The notes: generated by a model not told the origin, from the letters alone. DNA of 64,000 nucleotides from G963668605 sp963793625 (GCA_963793625.1 CAWCAT010000025.1:1-64000); one strand, 5' to 3'. Positions 18,719 to 29,545 are shown, numbered from the stretch's first letter. Program-made: numbers and translations.

Positions 18719-19816
18719 TTATCCGAGCTTCGGCGGAACGTCGTTCATCGGACCCATCCACTGCAGTTCCTTCTCCAGGTCCTTGTGCAGACGGTATTTC
18801 TTAACGACCGACGCGAGCTTCGGTCCAACAATATCGATCTTCGATAAGTCGTATTGGCCGACACCGACCTGCCCGCAGTAATTCAGGTATCCGGGCCACG
18901 ACGGGTCAATGCCCATTGCTTCAATGCCCACGCGGTCAGCGGCAATGTAATCGGTGGAGGCGATTGCGATGCGCGAAGCGATCGGCGTGCCGGAACCAGG
19001 CCCGTTGCCTTCCATGCCTTCGAAGCCATCGATGACGGTCGCACCCCAGAACGGCTTCAGCTTCATTGCCGTCAGCATGATGTTGTAGTGCGTCTGGCGC
19101 ACGCCGCCGTGATACTTGCGCTTATCGTTCCACTTCTTCGTTTCTTTGGGACTCTGATGCAGCGGGGCACCGAGTGCCATATTCTTTACCGACATCGTGG
19201 CGATCACAGTGTTGTGCGTCTTCATGATCGCCGAACAGATCACAAATGCTTCCGGATCGAGCAGGCGCGCGGCGAGGCGTACCGGAGTGACGTGCAGATC
19301 CGGAGTAATCAGGTGCGTTAGCTCGTAAAGCGCTTCCTGGTTGAGGTCGACCAGTTTGACCTGCTGCTTGCGATACTCAGCGGGCAACAGGTTGTACTTG
19401 AAGTTCTCGAACCCGGTCAGCGTATCGCCAGCCGATGACTCGGCAACTACAACGGGACCTTTGAAGCGGCCGTCGAGGTAATCCAGAATTCCGCGTAATG
19501 TATCCACGTGCGTCGATGCCAGCTGATTCTGCGTTGACACGTTGTTCGGCTTGATGATGACGTACTTCTTCGTCTTCAGCACCGGCTGTATTTGTTTGTC
19601 GATTGCCAGCAGCGATTCGTAGATGTTCTTGCGGCGCTGTTCGCCCTGCGCGATGGAAACCAGTGCACGTTTGTTGTACGGAACGACGGCGGGGAATTCC
19701 ACCGGTCCGGGAGGTGCAACCGTTTCCTGTCCAGGCAGTACGCGGGCTGCCGCGCCTAAACCGGTTACCCCCGCTGCCAGATGGAAGAGGTTACGTCGGG
19801 TAAGTATGGATGGCAT
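18719..19816 (-). CDS. DUF362-domain protein with Tat-like signal
   Basis: The 365-residue protein begins MPSILTRRNLFHLAAGVTGL. The TRRNLF motif followed by a hydrophobic segment indicates twin-arginine export. The mature part matches DUF362: YVIIKPNNV near residue 85, a VAESSAGDT strand-loop, ICSAIMKTHNTVIATMSVKNMALG, and a late DYIAADRVGIEAMGIDP block. DUF362 proteins often carry or accompany Fe-S clusters, but no ferredoxin cysteine pattern is present in this one. A TGGAGGG ribosome-binding site precedes the ATG. The divergent neighbour at 19887, a Tat-exported Fe-S aldo/keto reductase, suggests related periplasmic redox work, which is inference. Confidence 0.85.
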   Translation of the reverse strand: MPSILTRRNLFHLAAGVTGLGAAARVLPGQETVAPPGPVEFPAVVPYNKRALVSIAQGEQRRKNIYESLLAIDKQIQPVLKTKKYVIIKPNNVSTQNQLASTHVDTLRGILDYLDGRFKGPVVVAESSAGDTLTGFENFKYNLLPAEYRKQQVKLVDLNQEALYELTHLITPDLHVTPVRLAARLLDPEAFVICSAIMKTHNTVIATMSVKNMALGAPLHQSPKETKKWNDKRKYHGGVRQTHYNIMLTAMKLKPFWGATVIDGFEGMEGNGPGSGTPIASRIAIASTDYIAADRVGIEAMGIDPSWPGYLNYCGQVGVGQYDLSKIDIVGPKLASVVKKYRLHKDLEKELQWMGPMNDVPPKLG

Positions 19817-19886
19817 TTAGAATCCCTCCAGCCTATAATAGACTTTCGAATCTGATTATAGAATAGTTTCTTTATTGGAGGTAATC

Positions 19887-21052
19887 ATGAAGTCTGACGC
19901 TTCACGCCGCAATTTTCTGGCTGCCGGTCTGGCACTCCCAGTCGCAGGCATGGCCGCTGTTCCCAACCCACAGAAGACCGCCGCACCTGCGCCTCTGCAA
20001 GCACCACGGCAGTCCTCAAGTACAAAGTGCTCGGCCGGACTGGCCTGAAGGTGACGACCGTTGGCTTCGGCACCATGGTGACCTCTGATGGGAGTGTGAT
20101 CGAGAAAGCAATCGACCTCGGCATTACTTACTTCGATACGGCACGCGTGTATCAGAAGGGTAATTGCGAACGCATGGTCGGCGCCGCGATCAAGGGCAAA
20201 CGTCAGAATCTGATTCTTTCGAGCAAGAGCCAGAAGGAAGACAAAGAGGGTGCGCTCGCCGATCTCGAAACGAGCTTGAAAACGATCGGCACCGATTACC
20301 TCGATATCTGGTATCTGCACGCCAAGAACAGAGGCAGCCAGATCACCGAAGGACGTCTGGAAGCGCAGGAAATCGCGAAGAAGAAGGGCATGATCCGGTT
20401 TGCCGGCATCAGCACGCACGGGGGCTTCGATGACGTTATTCCCGCGGCAATCAAGTGCGGCAAGTTTGACGTGATTCTGACTTCCTACAACTTCACGATG
20501 GGCAACCAGATCGATACCCTACTGGCCGACGCCAAGAAGGCCAATATCGGCATCGTTGCCATGAAGATCATGGCCGGCGGTTTCCGCACGGCCAAGCCCG
20601 GAGAGAAACGGGCTGAAATCCTGAAGCGTGAAGGCGCAATGATGGCCGCGCTGAAATGGTCGCTGCGCAATCCGAACATCGATACCACCATCCCAAGCAT
20701 TACGGATATGGATCAGCTCGATGAGAACATGCGCTGCATGTCGGAGCCGTTCGGCGGCAAAGACGAGCAGGTGCTAAAGGCGCAGCTTGATCACATTCGC
20801 CCGCTGTATTGCCGCGCATGTGGATCCTGCTCAGGTATCTGTCCCAATGGTCTGCCCGTGTCAGACATGGTGCGTTTCGCGATGTACGCCGAAGGTTATG
20901 GCCAGTTCGCGCTGGGCCGTGAGAATTTCCTCACGCTGTCCCAGGAAGTCCAGGACGTGCGCTGCGGCGATTGCAAAGAATGCGCAATCAAGTGTCCGAA
21001 CGGCGTGAATGTGGCACAGCGTGTCGGCCGCGCACAGGAGTTGTTCGCGTGA
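19887..21052 (+). CDS. Tat-exported aldo/keto reductase with two 4Fe-4S motifs, one frameshift
   Basis: From ATG 19887, which has a GGAGGT ribosome-binding site, the protein starts MKSDASRRNFLAAGLALPVAG, a twin-arginine signal. Near 20008 a one-base frame change is needed to enter the main domain (KYKVLGRTGLKVTTVGFGTM). The barrel shows FDTARVYQKGN with the catalytic tyrosine context, then DYLDIWYLHAKN. The C-terminus has two ferredoxin-like motifs, CRACGSCSGICP and CGDCKECAIKCP, that could hold two 4Fe-4S clusters. Such fused oxidoreductases are common in Acidobacteria and Planctomycetes; the substrate is unknown. Without the frame change the signal peptide would be separated from the enzyme, so a base error in the consensus is the simplest explanation. 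The stop overlaps the GTG start of the next gene. Confidence 0.85.
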
Positions 21053-21880
21053 AATTTGCGTTTTCGTTCTTCACTGCCGCGGCGCCTCGCAATGGCCGCG
21101 GCGCCAGCTCCGGATTGCACGGCAGTGCCGGGTTGGACGCAGAAGGGTCCGGTCCGCAGCTATCAGGCGGACAATCTCTTCGAATACATGAATGGGAACG
21201 CCGAGGGCTATGTTGCCTATTCGTTCCAGAACATGAAGGGCGTCACCTGCGTGAAGGGCGAAGACCAGATTGTCTTCGATATTTCAGAAATGGAGAGCCC
21301 CGAGTTCGCTTGGGGCATCTTCGTTTCCAATCGCAATCCAACACTGCCCATCGACAAAGTGGGCATGGCGGGACAGATTACGGATCGGCGCGCGTTCTTC
21401 TCGAAGGACAAGTATTTCGTCGAAATGGCTGCGAATCCCGCAAAGGATCACGCGCCTGTATTAAAGCAGTTCGTCGCTGTTTGGGAAAAGAAAATCTCGG
21501 GCAGCACCGCGCTTCCCGCAATTCTGAGCTGGTTTCCGGAAGAGGGCTTAAACAAGGATTCCATGCGCCTGGTGCCGGAGAGCGTGCTCGGTTTCCGCAT
21601 GTTGAAGCGCGGCTTTCTAGCGCAGTACGCAAAAGGCAAGGCGGTGATCGTGCCCGAAGCCTCTCCCGAATCCGCTGCGGCATTGCTTGTGAAGTTTAAG
21701 GACCGCATCGGCAACACACAACCGGCGCAGGTCGGCGATGAAGCGTTTCAGGCCAACGACAAATATCTGGGCCGCATCTGTATTTTCCGAAAAGGGAAAT
21801 ATCTGGCTGGCTATGCAAACCTGCCCGCCGACACAGATCCGGTTCCGCTAGCCCAGAAGCTCGCTGAAAAGATCAAATAA
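21049..21880 (+). CDS. DUF6599-like exported protein, frameshift in the signal peptide
   Basis: The start GTG 21049 overlaps the previous stop as GTGA, indicating translational coupling. It begins KFAFSFFTAAA; one extra base near 21085 separates this from LAMAAAPAPDC, which would complete a signal peptide. The mature protein reads NLFEYMNGNAEGYVAYSFQN, then IVFDISEM and GIFVSNRNPT, and later AFFSKDKYFVEMAA. This pattern resembles the DUF6599 family, often found beside Fe-S oxidoreductases in Acidobacteria. I am confident of the pattern and less of the exact family number. It probably works with the upstream aldo/keto reductase in the periplasm. Confidence 0.65.
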
Positions 21881-21886
21881 TCGGCG

Positions 21887-24800
21887 TTACTTCAGACGTT
21901 TCTTATAGTAAAAATCGATACCAAACAGGCCGTACTGGTCGCGAACCGCAACAGCCGAGAACTGCTTGCTGACGTTCCATTCCACGCGCACAATCTGCTG
22001 CTGTGAATTTTGCAGGCTGGTGGAATAAGTCAGAGTCACGTCACGCGAGATCTGTTGTTCCACAGTCAATTGGGCTTGTGGTGTGCCATCGACACCGATT
22101 GCGCGCGGGTCTATTTTTACGCGACTGACTCCGAAGAATTTCTGCAGCGCTCCGGAAACCGATGTGGAAAGCACCTGTCCGAGCAACGCACCGCCCCCGC
22201 CGGCAGCCCCGCTCTCAGAGACGGAACTTGGCAACGCCGTGCTCTGGATTGCCTCGGGCGAACGGCCCACTGTCAGCAGTGAAATGATTTCGGTCGATGA
22301 GAGCGGCGGATCGGAACGATACGAAATTCGCATGCGCGATGGCGTACCGGAGAGTTTGATGTTCACCGTCACGGCGCGAACCTTGGTTTCGAGATCCGCG
22401 TCCAGCACAGGTTCGATTGCAGACGGATTATAGAAATTGACTTCGCCGCGAGTCACGGTATAGCGTCCACCAAAAAAGTCGATTTCGCCTTCGCTCACGA
22501 CGATGCGTCCCAGCACGGAGGGCTTTGCAAGGGTGCCGCGCACATGCAAACGGGCATCCGTCTGCACATTTTTGGCGTAAGAGGTCAGCAGCTGGAAGTC
22601 GGGTGCCGTGAGGACGGTTATGTCGAGTTGCAGGCCTTGCAGGAAGGTGCTCGTCGTTCTCGTACCCTCCACTGGTCTGACCGACGAAGCGAATAAACCT
22701 CCGAAATCGGTCTTGGCATTGAATCCGCTGCGCACCACCGTCGCAGTACCGGAAAGCAGACTCTTCTCGAGCGTCCCGGTAAAGCTCAGGTTTGCGTCGA
22801 AGGTGTTGCTAACGCCCTCCGGGTAGCGCACGCGCACATTTTTCGCCTGAGTTTGCAGCCGATAAGCCAATTCCTTGCCGCCAAATCCGACAAAACCCCT
22901 CATCGTGATATCGCCGCCACCCGATTGCGCCTTCATTTCTCGAATCACAATCCTGTTGCGGTCAAACACCAGAAGCCCGTTTGCGTTGTCAATACCATTG
23001 GGAACATCCGCGATTGCAAGCGAGGCGTTCTTCAATTCAAGTCGGCCCGTAAGAGCGGGTTGAGCCAGGGAACCACGCAACGTGGCGTCCATCACGGAGA
23101 TCCCGGAGACCTTCAACTCTGAATTGAAGCTCTGCAGAATAGCCAGGTTAAGATCGCCTTTGAGCTTCAGATCCCAGGGCTGTTTCGCTGCGGGAGAAAA
23201 CGCACCATCGACGGAAAGATTCGTGTCCTTAGCCAGAAAATGAGCAGCTTCGACGCGGATGCTTCCGCCCTGAAAAGCGAGCTTAACTGGACCGTTATTG
23301 CGCAGCGTCAAGTCGACTGCCGCGGCTGGTTTCACGCCGAGTGTTTCTTTGACATCTCGTGGCCTGACCTCAAAACGCGAAATTGTCGCGACACCAGACA
23401 TTTTCTCCAGATCACGCATTGGACCGGAAAACGTAACGCGGCCGTCCAGACTGCCGCTGATCAAGCGCGCTTGTCCGGTGGGCTCTTCGCTCAGCAAATT
23501 CTGAATCGTTGTAATGGCCAGCGGCTCCGCAACGACTTCGCCTTTGGCCAGATAGCCGCCCGTAAGTTCGACTCTGGCGTTGCCCGTGACTTTCGACCCG
23601 GAAAGTAGCGCAGCGGCATGCGCCTGCAATTGCTGTCCGTTCGATTTCGCTTCCACGTTAATGTCACCGAGCGGCTTATCGCGCAGCGTCATGTTTTTCG
23701 AAACAATCACGCCCGTTAAGCCTGTCAGCAGAAACTCGCCTTTTTCAACTTTGCCCGCACCTTCTGCCTGTACGTTCACTGATCCTTTGAGGCCTGCGAT
23801 GTTCTCTTTCACCCTCTGTAATGTCGCGAGCGGGATGCTCGGGCTTGATAGGGTAAAACGCACGGTACCAGACTTCCAGTCGTTGGCAGGGTGGTTATAG
23901 GAGCCGCCGACGCGCAACCTGGCCGCGCCCATGGCAACATTGGCTGACGTCACGTCCACGCGCGTTTGCGTAAACTGAAGCGCGGCGTTCAGGCTGTCCA
24001 GATGCTCGCCCCAGAGCTCGGGTTTGACAACATCAAGACGCACACCCCCAGTGGGAGCCGCACGTGTGCCTTTGATTGTCGCGGTCAGTGTGGCCAGGCC
24101 GTCGATCGGAGCAGTCACCCCGTTTTCTTTAAGTAGCGGTCCGATCTTTGCGTTGCGCAAGGAAAGATCGGCAACAATGGCGTCATCGTCGTCCAGCTTC
24201 CAGTTCGTCAGCGAGGCCCCGGCGCTTCCTTTCAGCTCCGTCTCGCCTTGCCGGGCCGCGAGATTGCGGATCACGGCTGCGGATTTATCGATCGCGACGT
24301 CCGCTGCGATCTCATCGAGCAAGCGACTTTCCACCTCAACGCGCGTTAAGGAGAGGCGTCCTTCGATTCGGGGCGAGAAGAGACTGCCCGCCGCAGTTCC
24401 GCGAAAACGCGCAACGCCGCCCTTAAGCGTGAACGGCAGCGGCTTACTGGAATCCCCACCCGCAAGCTGAATGACTGGGGCAATGTCGCGCAGATCGCGG
24501 CTATCAGCTTCTACCTTGAGTCGTTCTCCAAGGTTGCCATCAACGGTCACAATGGTGTTTGGAAAAGCGATACTGGATTTTCGAAAGCTGAGCAACTCGC
24601 GGCGCTGGTCCAGGTCAAAATCGACAGTACCTTCCACCGGGTAAGGCCCATCCTGACGAGTGATGACAAGCCGTGAACTCGCGATCAATCCAGTGATGCC
24701 GCCCGTATCGACCCGCCCCCGAACCTTCGTGTCACCTGAGATCTGTCCCTGCCAGACGATGTCAGGTTGCTCCAGAATCTGAACCCACTCCTGAATCGAC

Positions 24801-25897
24801 ACGCGATCAAGCTTTCCCGCCACTTCGAATTCGTGCCATTCGCGCAGGGTCAGCGCTCCGTTGATGTCGCCCTGCGCGGAGCTAAGTTTGAGATTCTGTA
24901 ATTCCAGCAGGTCTGGCGCTAGATGCGCGGTCGCCTTGAGGTTACCGGCCGTAACACGCCACTTAGTCTGGCCAGCGGAAAGATCGCTTCCGGTGACTTC
25001 GCCCTTATAGGAGTAGCTGTTCACCGGGTCGTAGCGGAATGTCCCCTGGGCCGTTGCCGTCCCCCCGTGCAACAGGGAAAGTGAGAACATTTCGGCCATG
25101 TCACGCGCAGTCACGCTCGTCTTCCCGGTTAGTTCGATGCGTGGATGCTCGAGATCCTCTATCCAGCCGGCGAGATCAGCGCTGGATTTCCCAAAGTTAA
25201 CCTGCAGCTTGCTCGCCAGTATGCGGTTTCTTTCCAGCGTAATGGCCCCGCCCACACTCGCACCGAATTTGTGAATATAGGGCGCCTTCAAATGAAATTC
25301 ACGCGTTTGAAAGGTGCCGTGGTAGCGCGGTCCACTGCGCTCGTACTGCAAATCCGTTTTCACGCCATCGGCGCTCAGGTTCAATGGAATTCTTTTGCTG
25401 CCGTAGCGAAATGTACCGTCGCGCACTTCCAGATGTTCAATCTGCGTCCGGAGCAGATGCTCGAGCGGCGGCCTGTGCTGCCCGCCGCGAACTTTCGGAG
25501 TCGGAATGTTGTTCTGGCCTTTTTCATCCACCACGATATTTACTTCGGGGCGTTCCACGCGCGCGAACTGAAGATCGACGTCACGCTTCATGGCTGAAAC
25601 AATGCGAAGTCCGAGTTCGACTTTCTGCACCGCGACGAACGGCTTTTCCGTGGCGGGTTCCGTGCCACGAAGTTCAAAGCGGTCCACACGCGCGGTCATG
25701 CTGCGCCAATCGAAATGGAACGCGCCCAGTTGGACCGTGCCACCTGTCGCCCGTTCCACTTCCTGCACGATTCGGTTGCGGACCTGTTCGTGGAACCAGG
25801 CCGAGCGCACAACCAGAACACCGGCGACGATTAGGGCAAGCAGCAGGACCAGCAGCGCAGATCCGCTGTACAGGAGAATTCTGCCGCGCCGCGTCAT
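21887..25897 (-). CDS. tamB: TamB-like translocation and assembly module protein
   Basis: This 1336-residue protein has one N-terminal membrane anchor (LLYSGSALLVLLLALIVAGVLVV) and then a very long repetitive beta-rich body of the AsmA/TamB kind. The last 250 residues carry the DUF490 domain: ASVLGRIVVSEGEIDFFGGRYTV-type residues, a FYNPSAIEPVLDADLETKV stretch, an RISYRSDPPLSSTEIISLL motif and a terminal beta strand ending in YYKKRLK. TamB spans the periplasm and works with the barrel TamA in outer-membrane protein or lipid transport. The gene start overlaps the end of the SurA-like gene by four bases (ATGA), and tamA lies next upstream. This is a textbook tamA-tamB order with a chaperone in between. 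Confidence 0.92.
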   Translation of the reverse strand: MTRRGRILLYSGSALLVLLLALIVAGVLVVRSAWFHEQVRNRIVQEVERATGGTVQLGAFHFDWRSMTARVDRFELRGTEPATEKPFVAVQKVELGLRIVSAMKRDVDLQFARVERPEVNIVVDEKGQNNIPTPKVRGGQHRPPLEHLLRTQIEHLEVRDGTFRYGSKRIPLNLSADGVKTDLQYERSGPRYHGTFQTREFHLKAPYIHKFGASVGGAITLERNRILASKLQVNFGKSSADLAGWIEDLEHPRIELTGKTSVTARDMAEMFSLSLLHGGTATAQGTFRYDPVNSYSYKGEVTGSDLSAGQTKWRVTAGNLKATAHLAPDLLELQNLKLSSAQGDINGALTLREWHEFEVAGKLDRVSIQEWVQILEQPDIVWQGQISGDTKVRGRVDTGGITGLIASSRLVITRQDGPYPVEGTVDFDLDQRRELLSFRKSSIAFPNTIVTVDGNLGERLKVEADSRDLRDIAPVIQLAGGDSSKPLPFTLKGGVARFRGTAAGSLFSPRIEGRLSLTRVEVESRLLDEIAADVAIDKSAAVIRNLAARQGETELKGSAGASLTNWKLDDDDAIVADLSLRNAKIGPLLKENGVTAPIDGLATLTATIKGTRAAPTGGVRLDVVKPELWGEHLDSLNAALQFTQTRVDVTSANVAMGAARLRVGGSYNHPANDWKSGTVRFTLSSPSIPLATLQRVKENIAGLKGSVNVQAEGAGKVEKGEFLLTGLTGVIVSKNMTLRDKPLGDINVEAKSNGQQLQAHAAALLSGSKVTGNARVELTGGYLAKGEVVAEPLAITTIQNLLSEEPTGQARLISGSLDGRVTFSGPMRDLEKMSGVATISRFEVRPRDVKETLGVKPAAAVDLTLRNNGPVKLAFQGGSIRVEAAHFLAKDTNLSVDGAFSPAAKQPWDLKLKGDLNLAILQSFNSELKVSGISVMDATLRGSLAQPALTGRLELKNASLAIADVPNGIDNANGLLVFDRNRIVIREMKAQSGGGDITMRGFVGFGGKELAYRLQTQAKNVRVRYPEGVSNTFDANLSFTGTLEKSLLSGTATVVRSGFNAKTDFGGLFASSVRPVEGTRTTSTFLQGLQLDITVLTAPDFQLLTSYAKNVQTDARLHVRGTLAKPSVLGRIVVSEGEIDFFGGRYTVTRGEVNFYNPSAIEPVLDADLETKVRAVTVNIKLSGTPSRMRISYRSDPPLSSTEIISLLTVGRSPEAIQSTALPSSVSESGAAGGGGALLGQVLSTSVSGALQKFFGVSRVKIDPRAIGVDGTPQAQLTVEQQISRDVTLTYSTSLQNSQQQIVRVEWNVSKQFSAVAVRDQYGLFGIDFYYKKRLK

Positions 25898-26541
25898 TCG
25901 AAGGCTCCGTCGTAATACCGGACTGGTGTTCTTTGCTCGGAGCGATCCAGGAAGCGGGCGATCGCGGCGTTGGCGCGTTCCTTCGAAAGAATCTGCTCAA
26001 TCTGATCTTGAACTTCTTGAAGCGGAGCGACTTTTTGCACTCCAGATTGTTTCGCGAGCGGGACGAACTTTTCCTTGTAGTAGGTCTCCACATCGGCAGC
26101 GCTGGGCGGCTCAGCGGTTTGAAAACGGAATTCAATAAACCTCATTACCGTGAGTTGAGATTGAATTCTCTCCAGCAAATCCTCTCCCGTGATTTCGTAC
26201 TTCTTCAATGCTGCCTCATAGGCGGCGGTATTAGGAAAGTGTTGTTTAGTCTGATCGAGCGTCTTTTGAGCTTCCACCCGATCGACAGGAGAAAAGCGAT
26301 TTGCTTCCATCTCCGTGGTGAGCAGAAGGCGTTTCACAATCTGATCTGCAGCAGCCTTCAATGCCGCCGCACTCATATCAATCGCCTTTTCATCCTGAAA
26401 TGCAGAAAGCCGAACCTCGCGCTTCACTTCGCTCAGGGTTACGATTTCTTTTCCCACCGTAACGGCAATGCGATCGAATAGCTCCGCGCCTGGAAGTGCG
26501 GCTGCAAGCAGTAACAGGATTGTCGCAAGCCGTCTATTCAT
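25894..26541 (-). CDS. SurA-like periplasmic chaperone without PPIase domain
   Basis: The 215-residue protein has a signal peptide, MNRRLATILLLLAAALPGA, followed by ELFDRIAVTVGKEIVTLSEV, the characteristic start of the SurA N-terminal chaperone domain. A long helical region follows, ending with SQLTVMRFIEFRF and a final helix similar to the C-terminal part of the SurA core (QDQIEQILSKERANAAIARFLDRSE). No parvulin-type PPIase domain lies between them, which makes it shorter than SurA of E. coli. It would act as a holdase for unfolded outer-membrane proteins. It shares bases with both tamA (start at 26541, the end of that gene) and tamB (ATGA). Confidence 0.85.
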   Translation of the reverse strand: MNRRLATILLLLAAALPGAELFDRIAVTVGKEIVTLSEVKREVRLSAFQDEKAIDMSAAALKAAADQIVKRLLLTTEMEANRFSPVDRVEAQKTLDQTKQHFPNTAAYEAALKKYEITGEDLLERIQSQLTVMRFIEFRFQTAEPPSAADVETYYKEKFVPLAKQSGVQKVAPLQEVQDQIEQILSKERANAAIARFLDRSEQRTPVRYYDGAFE

Positions 26542-29499
26542 CAGAATGTCTGCCCGATGGAGAAGTGAAATTGCACAAGCCCGATGCGCTGGTCTGTAAT
26601 ACGACCCCTGCCCGCCAGAATTTCGTCGCGCGTCCCTTCGAGCCCGCGGAAGCGCGGATTGTTTGGAGTAAATCCAATATCCAGACGCACTGGACCAATC
26701 GGCGTGCGGTAACGAATGCCAAACCCGACGGTTTGCACCATGTAGTTGAACTTGTAATCGGGCAACGGTGCCGCTCCATTCACGGGAGGGAGTGTCCCGA
26801 TCGGCTGACTGTAGCGGAACGATATGTCGGACAGGCTCCGATAGACATTACCCGCATCATGAAAGACGACGCCACCGAGGTTTTCACCGATCAATGGGAA
26901 GCGCAATTCCAGGTTGTTGAACAACGTCGCGCTACCGCCAATTGGGAATCCCGTGACAGCATCGCGGGGCCCTGCCTGGTTCTCCGGGAATCCACGATGT
27001 GATGTTGCACCGCCTCCAAGCAGGCGTTCCGGCAGCGGTATAGCCTCTGGGCTGCTGGTTGACCCGAACCCATCGATCCAGGCAAACGTTAAGTTGCGCG
27101 CAAGGATCACCTGTCTCGATACACGATGATAAGTCGCATTCTTCCAGACAGTCCGCGTGAAATTTGGTTGCGATGCCAGGAGCTTGGTGGCAAGCGTGAA
27201 ATCAAGGGTATTCAGTAATCCGCGGCGCGTTTCGGCTGGATCGTCGCGGCGGTCGAAAATGTGGCTCACTCCGATTGTGCCGACTCGGACTGGCTGGGCG
27301 TAAAGCGGAATCAAGGCCGGATCGATTCTCAATTCGCCCACGCTTACACGCCGGTACGCCAGACGATACTGGAACGATGTCGCCTTGGTCACCCTTTGCG
27401 AGAGTTGCGCGGCGCCTTCCTCCCGCTCCAGGGTGTAGGTATTCACGTCTTTGGAGCGGTCGTAGATTCCGCTGAACGTGAGATTCCAATCGGGGTTGCC
27501 CTGAAACTGCGCAGCCAGATAGGAGAGCACGGCGCGCTGCTGGATGTTGGAAATACGCGTATTCAGACTGGCGGTGTGTCCGACCCCGAACATGTTCCCG
27601 CGGCTGACGCCGAACGAGAACCGGGGACTAAATCCCGTGGTGCCGGCGGGATTCTGGTAGCTGGCGGAACTGCCGCCGATCTGCCCTATAGACGCGCCGA
27701 AACCGAAATCCAGAGCATAGCGCCGCGCCTCCTCAAATTCATACAGCAGGAACTTGTTGCGCTCGCGGCCCTCCGGGTTTTGTATCACCGCATCCACTTT
27801 CGCGAAAATCCCAAGATCGTATAAGGCGCGCTGGCTCTCGGTCACCTCTGTCAGTGAGAGCGCATCGCCGGGGTCGAGCGTCACGCGACTGTCCACCAGG
27901 CTTTGGCGCGTGGTGGACAAGCCACCCACTACTATCGTTCTGACGAAGCGGCGCGGCCCTTCCGTTACTGCAAATTGCACGGCAACGCTATTCGGCGTAG
28001 CGCCTGGTTTCGTGCTGAATTCCAGCGTGGCTTCCGGATAGCCGCTGTTGTAGAAGTAATTCAGAATTGTGTAGCGATCCGCCGCGATGGTGACATCGCT
28101 ATACGGCTGGCCAGGAGTCGATTGCACAATGCTGAGTAAGTATTCATAGAACTGAAGATTCACGCCGCTCAGTTCCATACCTGTTACGAACCACTGCGGA
28201 CCCTCTTCGATATTGAAGTTCACGCCGACCTGATTCGGCTTTCCACCATAGTCGTTCACAAGTTCAGACGTGACTTCTACATCACGAAAGCCGTTTGAAC
28301 GATACAAGGCTTCGATCGTCTCACGGTCTTTCCGCAGCAGTTCCTCACTGACGCGCCCGTGCCGGAATTGCAGTAAATTCGCCGGACGGATATACATGCG
28401 CTCGCGAAGCGTGGCCTCGTCAAAATACTTGTTCCCGTGAAACGCAATATGGACAAGTTTGTGACGCTCCCCCCGGTCTATCAAATAACGGATAAGTTGT
28501 TGGTTGTTTTCGACTTTTCCGAATTCGAAATCCACCTGCGTGTCGAAATAGCCCTTGTACCTGAAAATACTGTTCTATGTTTCGAGCGCCCTCGGTGAGC
28601 AGCGTCCTGTCAACGGCCAGTTCCTGATAGACCGGAACCAGTTGCTTGAGCTTACGTTGCGACAGCTTGGCCCCTTCTGGTCGAATCTGGATTTTGGGCC
28701 CCTGTTCCAGGGCGACGTAGGGCGTCACACGATTACTTGCAGCATCGTATTCCAGCTTGCTAAGTACAATCCTGGAGGTTAGGAATTCCTTCTCGCGATA
28801 CGCTCTTCGAAGACGGTCAACGCCCTGCTGCGCGCGCGCTCCGGTGAACGGAACGTAGGGCCCAAATCCTAGCCAACTGCGCCAGCGCGTCATCCTTAAC
28901 AGCTTTTCGGGCGATTCAAGCAGATCTCCGCTGAATACCGGAGTGCCAAAGTAGGCGCGCTCTCCAGGGTCCACATCGAAGTGGATGTTTATTTGCTCGT
29001 ATCTCGGTTGCCTGTCGAACTTTGTGGAAACCTTCGGGCCATAGAATCCATTCGATTTGAGCACCTCCACCAGGTTCTTTACCGCTCGCTCCGTATCGCT
29101 TGGAACGTATTGTTCGCCCAGATTGAGGTTCGTTGCATTCACAAGCTGGCCGGGGTTGGGTGGCTCGGGAACTCCCGCTACGCTCACCCTGCCGATGAAC
29201 CATGCTGCCGTGGTTTTAAAAGTGAGCACGACACCATCGCCTTCCAGGCCTGCCTCAACCACGATGTCTTCATAGCGCCCGGTTCTGTAAAGGCGCTCAA
29301 TGGCATCGCTTACCGCCCGAGAATGTACGGGTTCATCAAAAGGCAGCTCGAGTTGACGCAGGAGTTCAGCACGCACTAAAGGCTGATCTTCGGGGACAAA
29401 CTCAATCTTGCGCAGCGGCTTGCCCTCAAAGGTCGCCTGCGTGGCCAAAAGAGATGCGTTAAAACATAATGCAATAAGCGCTAAAACCCGTAGAATCAT
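26541..29499 (-). CDS. tamA: TamA/BamA-family outer-membrane barrel with POTRA repeats, one frameshift
   Basis: Read from ATG 29499, the protein has a signal peptide (MILRVLALIALCFNASLLA), then several POTRA domains with repeats such as LRKIEFVP, FIGRVSVAGVPEPPN and VHIAFHGNKYFDEATLRERM. A one-base frame change near 28547 falls between GARNIEQYFQVQG and the continuing frame. The C-terminal half, from about residue 600, is a 16-stranded Omp85 barrel; its usual signatures GGGATSHRGFP, a PIGGSATLFNNLELRFPL strand and the final GFGIRYRTPIGPVRLDIGF are all visible. The protein would insert barrel proteins with TamB. The two halves are adjacent and in the right order, so the break is most likely a consensus error, although a mutation is possible. 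Combined length is about 985 residues, longer than E. coli TamA because of extra POTRA repeats. Confidence 0.9.
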
Positions 29500-29545
29500 G
29501 GGGCAAGTTCGTACGCCACGTTATCGATGATACCATCTGAGTGGT

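Noticed and set aside
17754..18881. 375-codon plus-strand open frame
   Set aside because: It is antisense to the proline iminopeptidase and the DUF362 end, with no motif of its own.
19990..20030. Programmed frameshift in the aldo/keto reductase
   Set aside because: No slippery heptamer or downstream pseudoknot is apparent, and similar frame errors occur in many neighbouring genes, so a consensus error is simpler.
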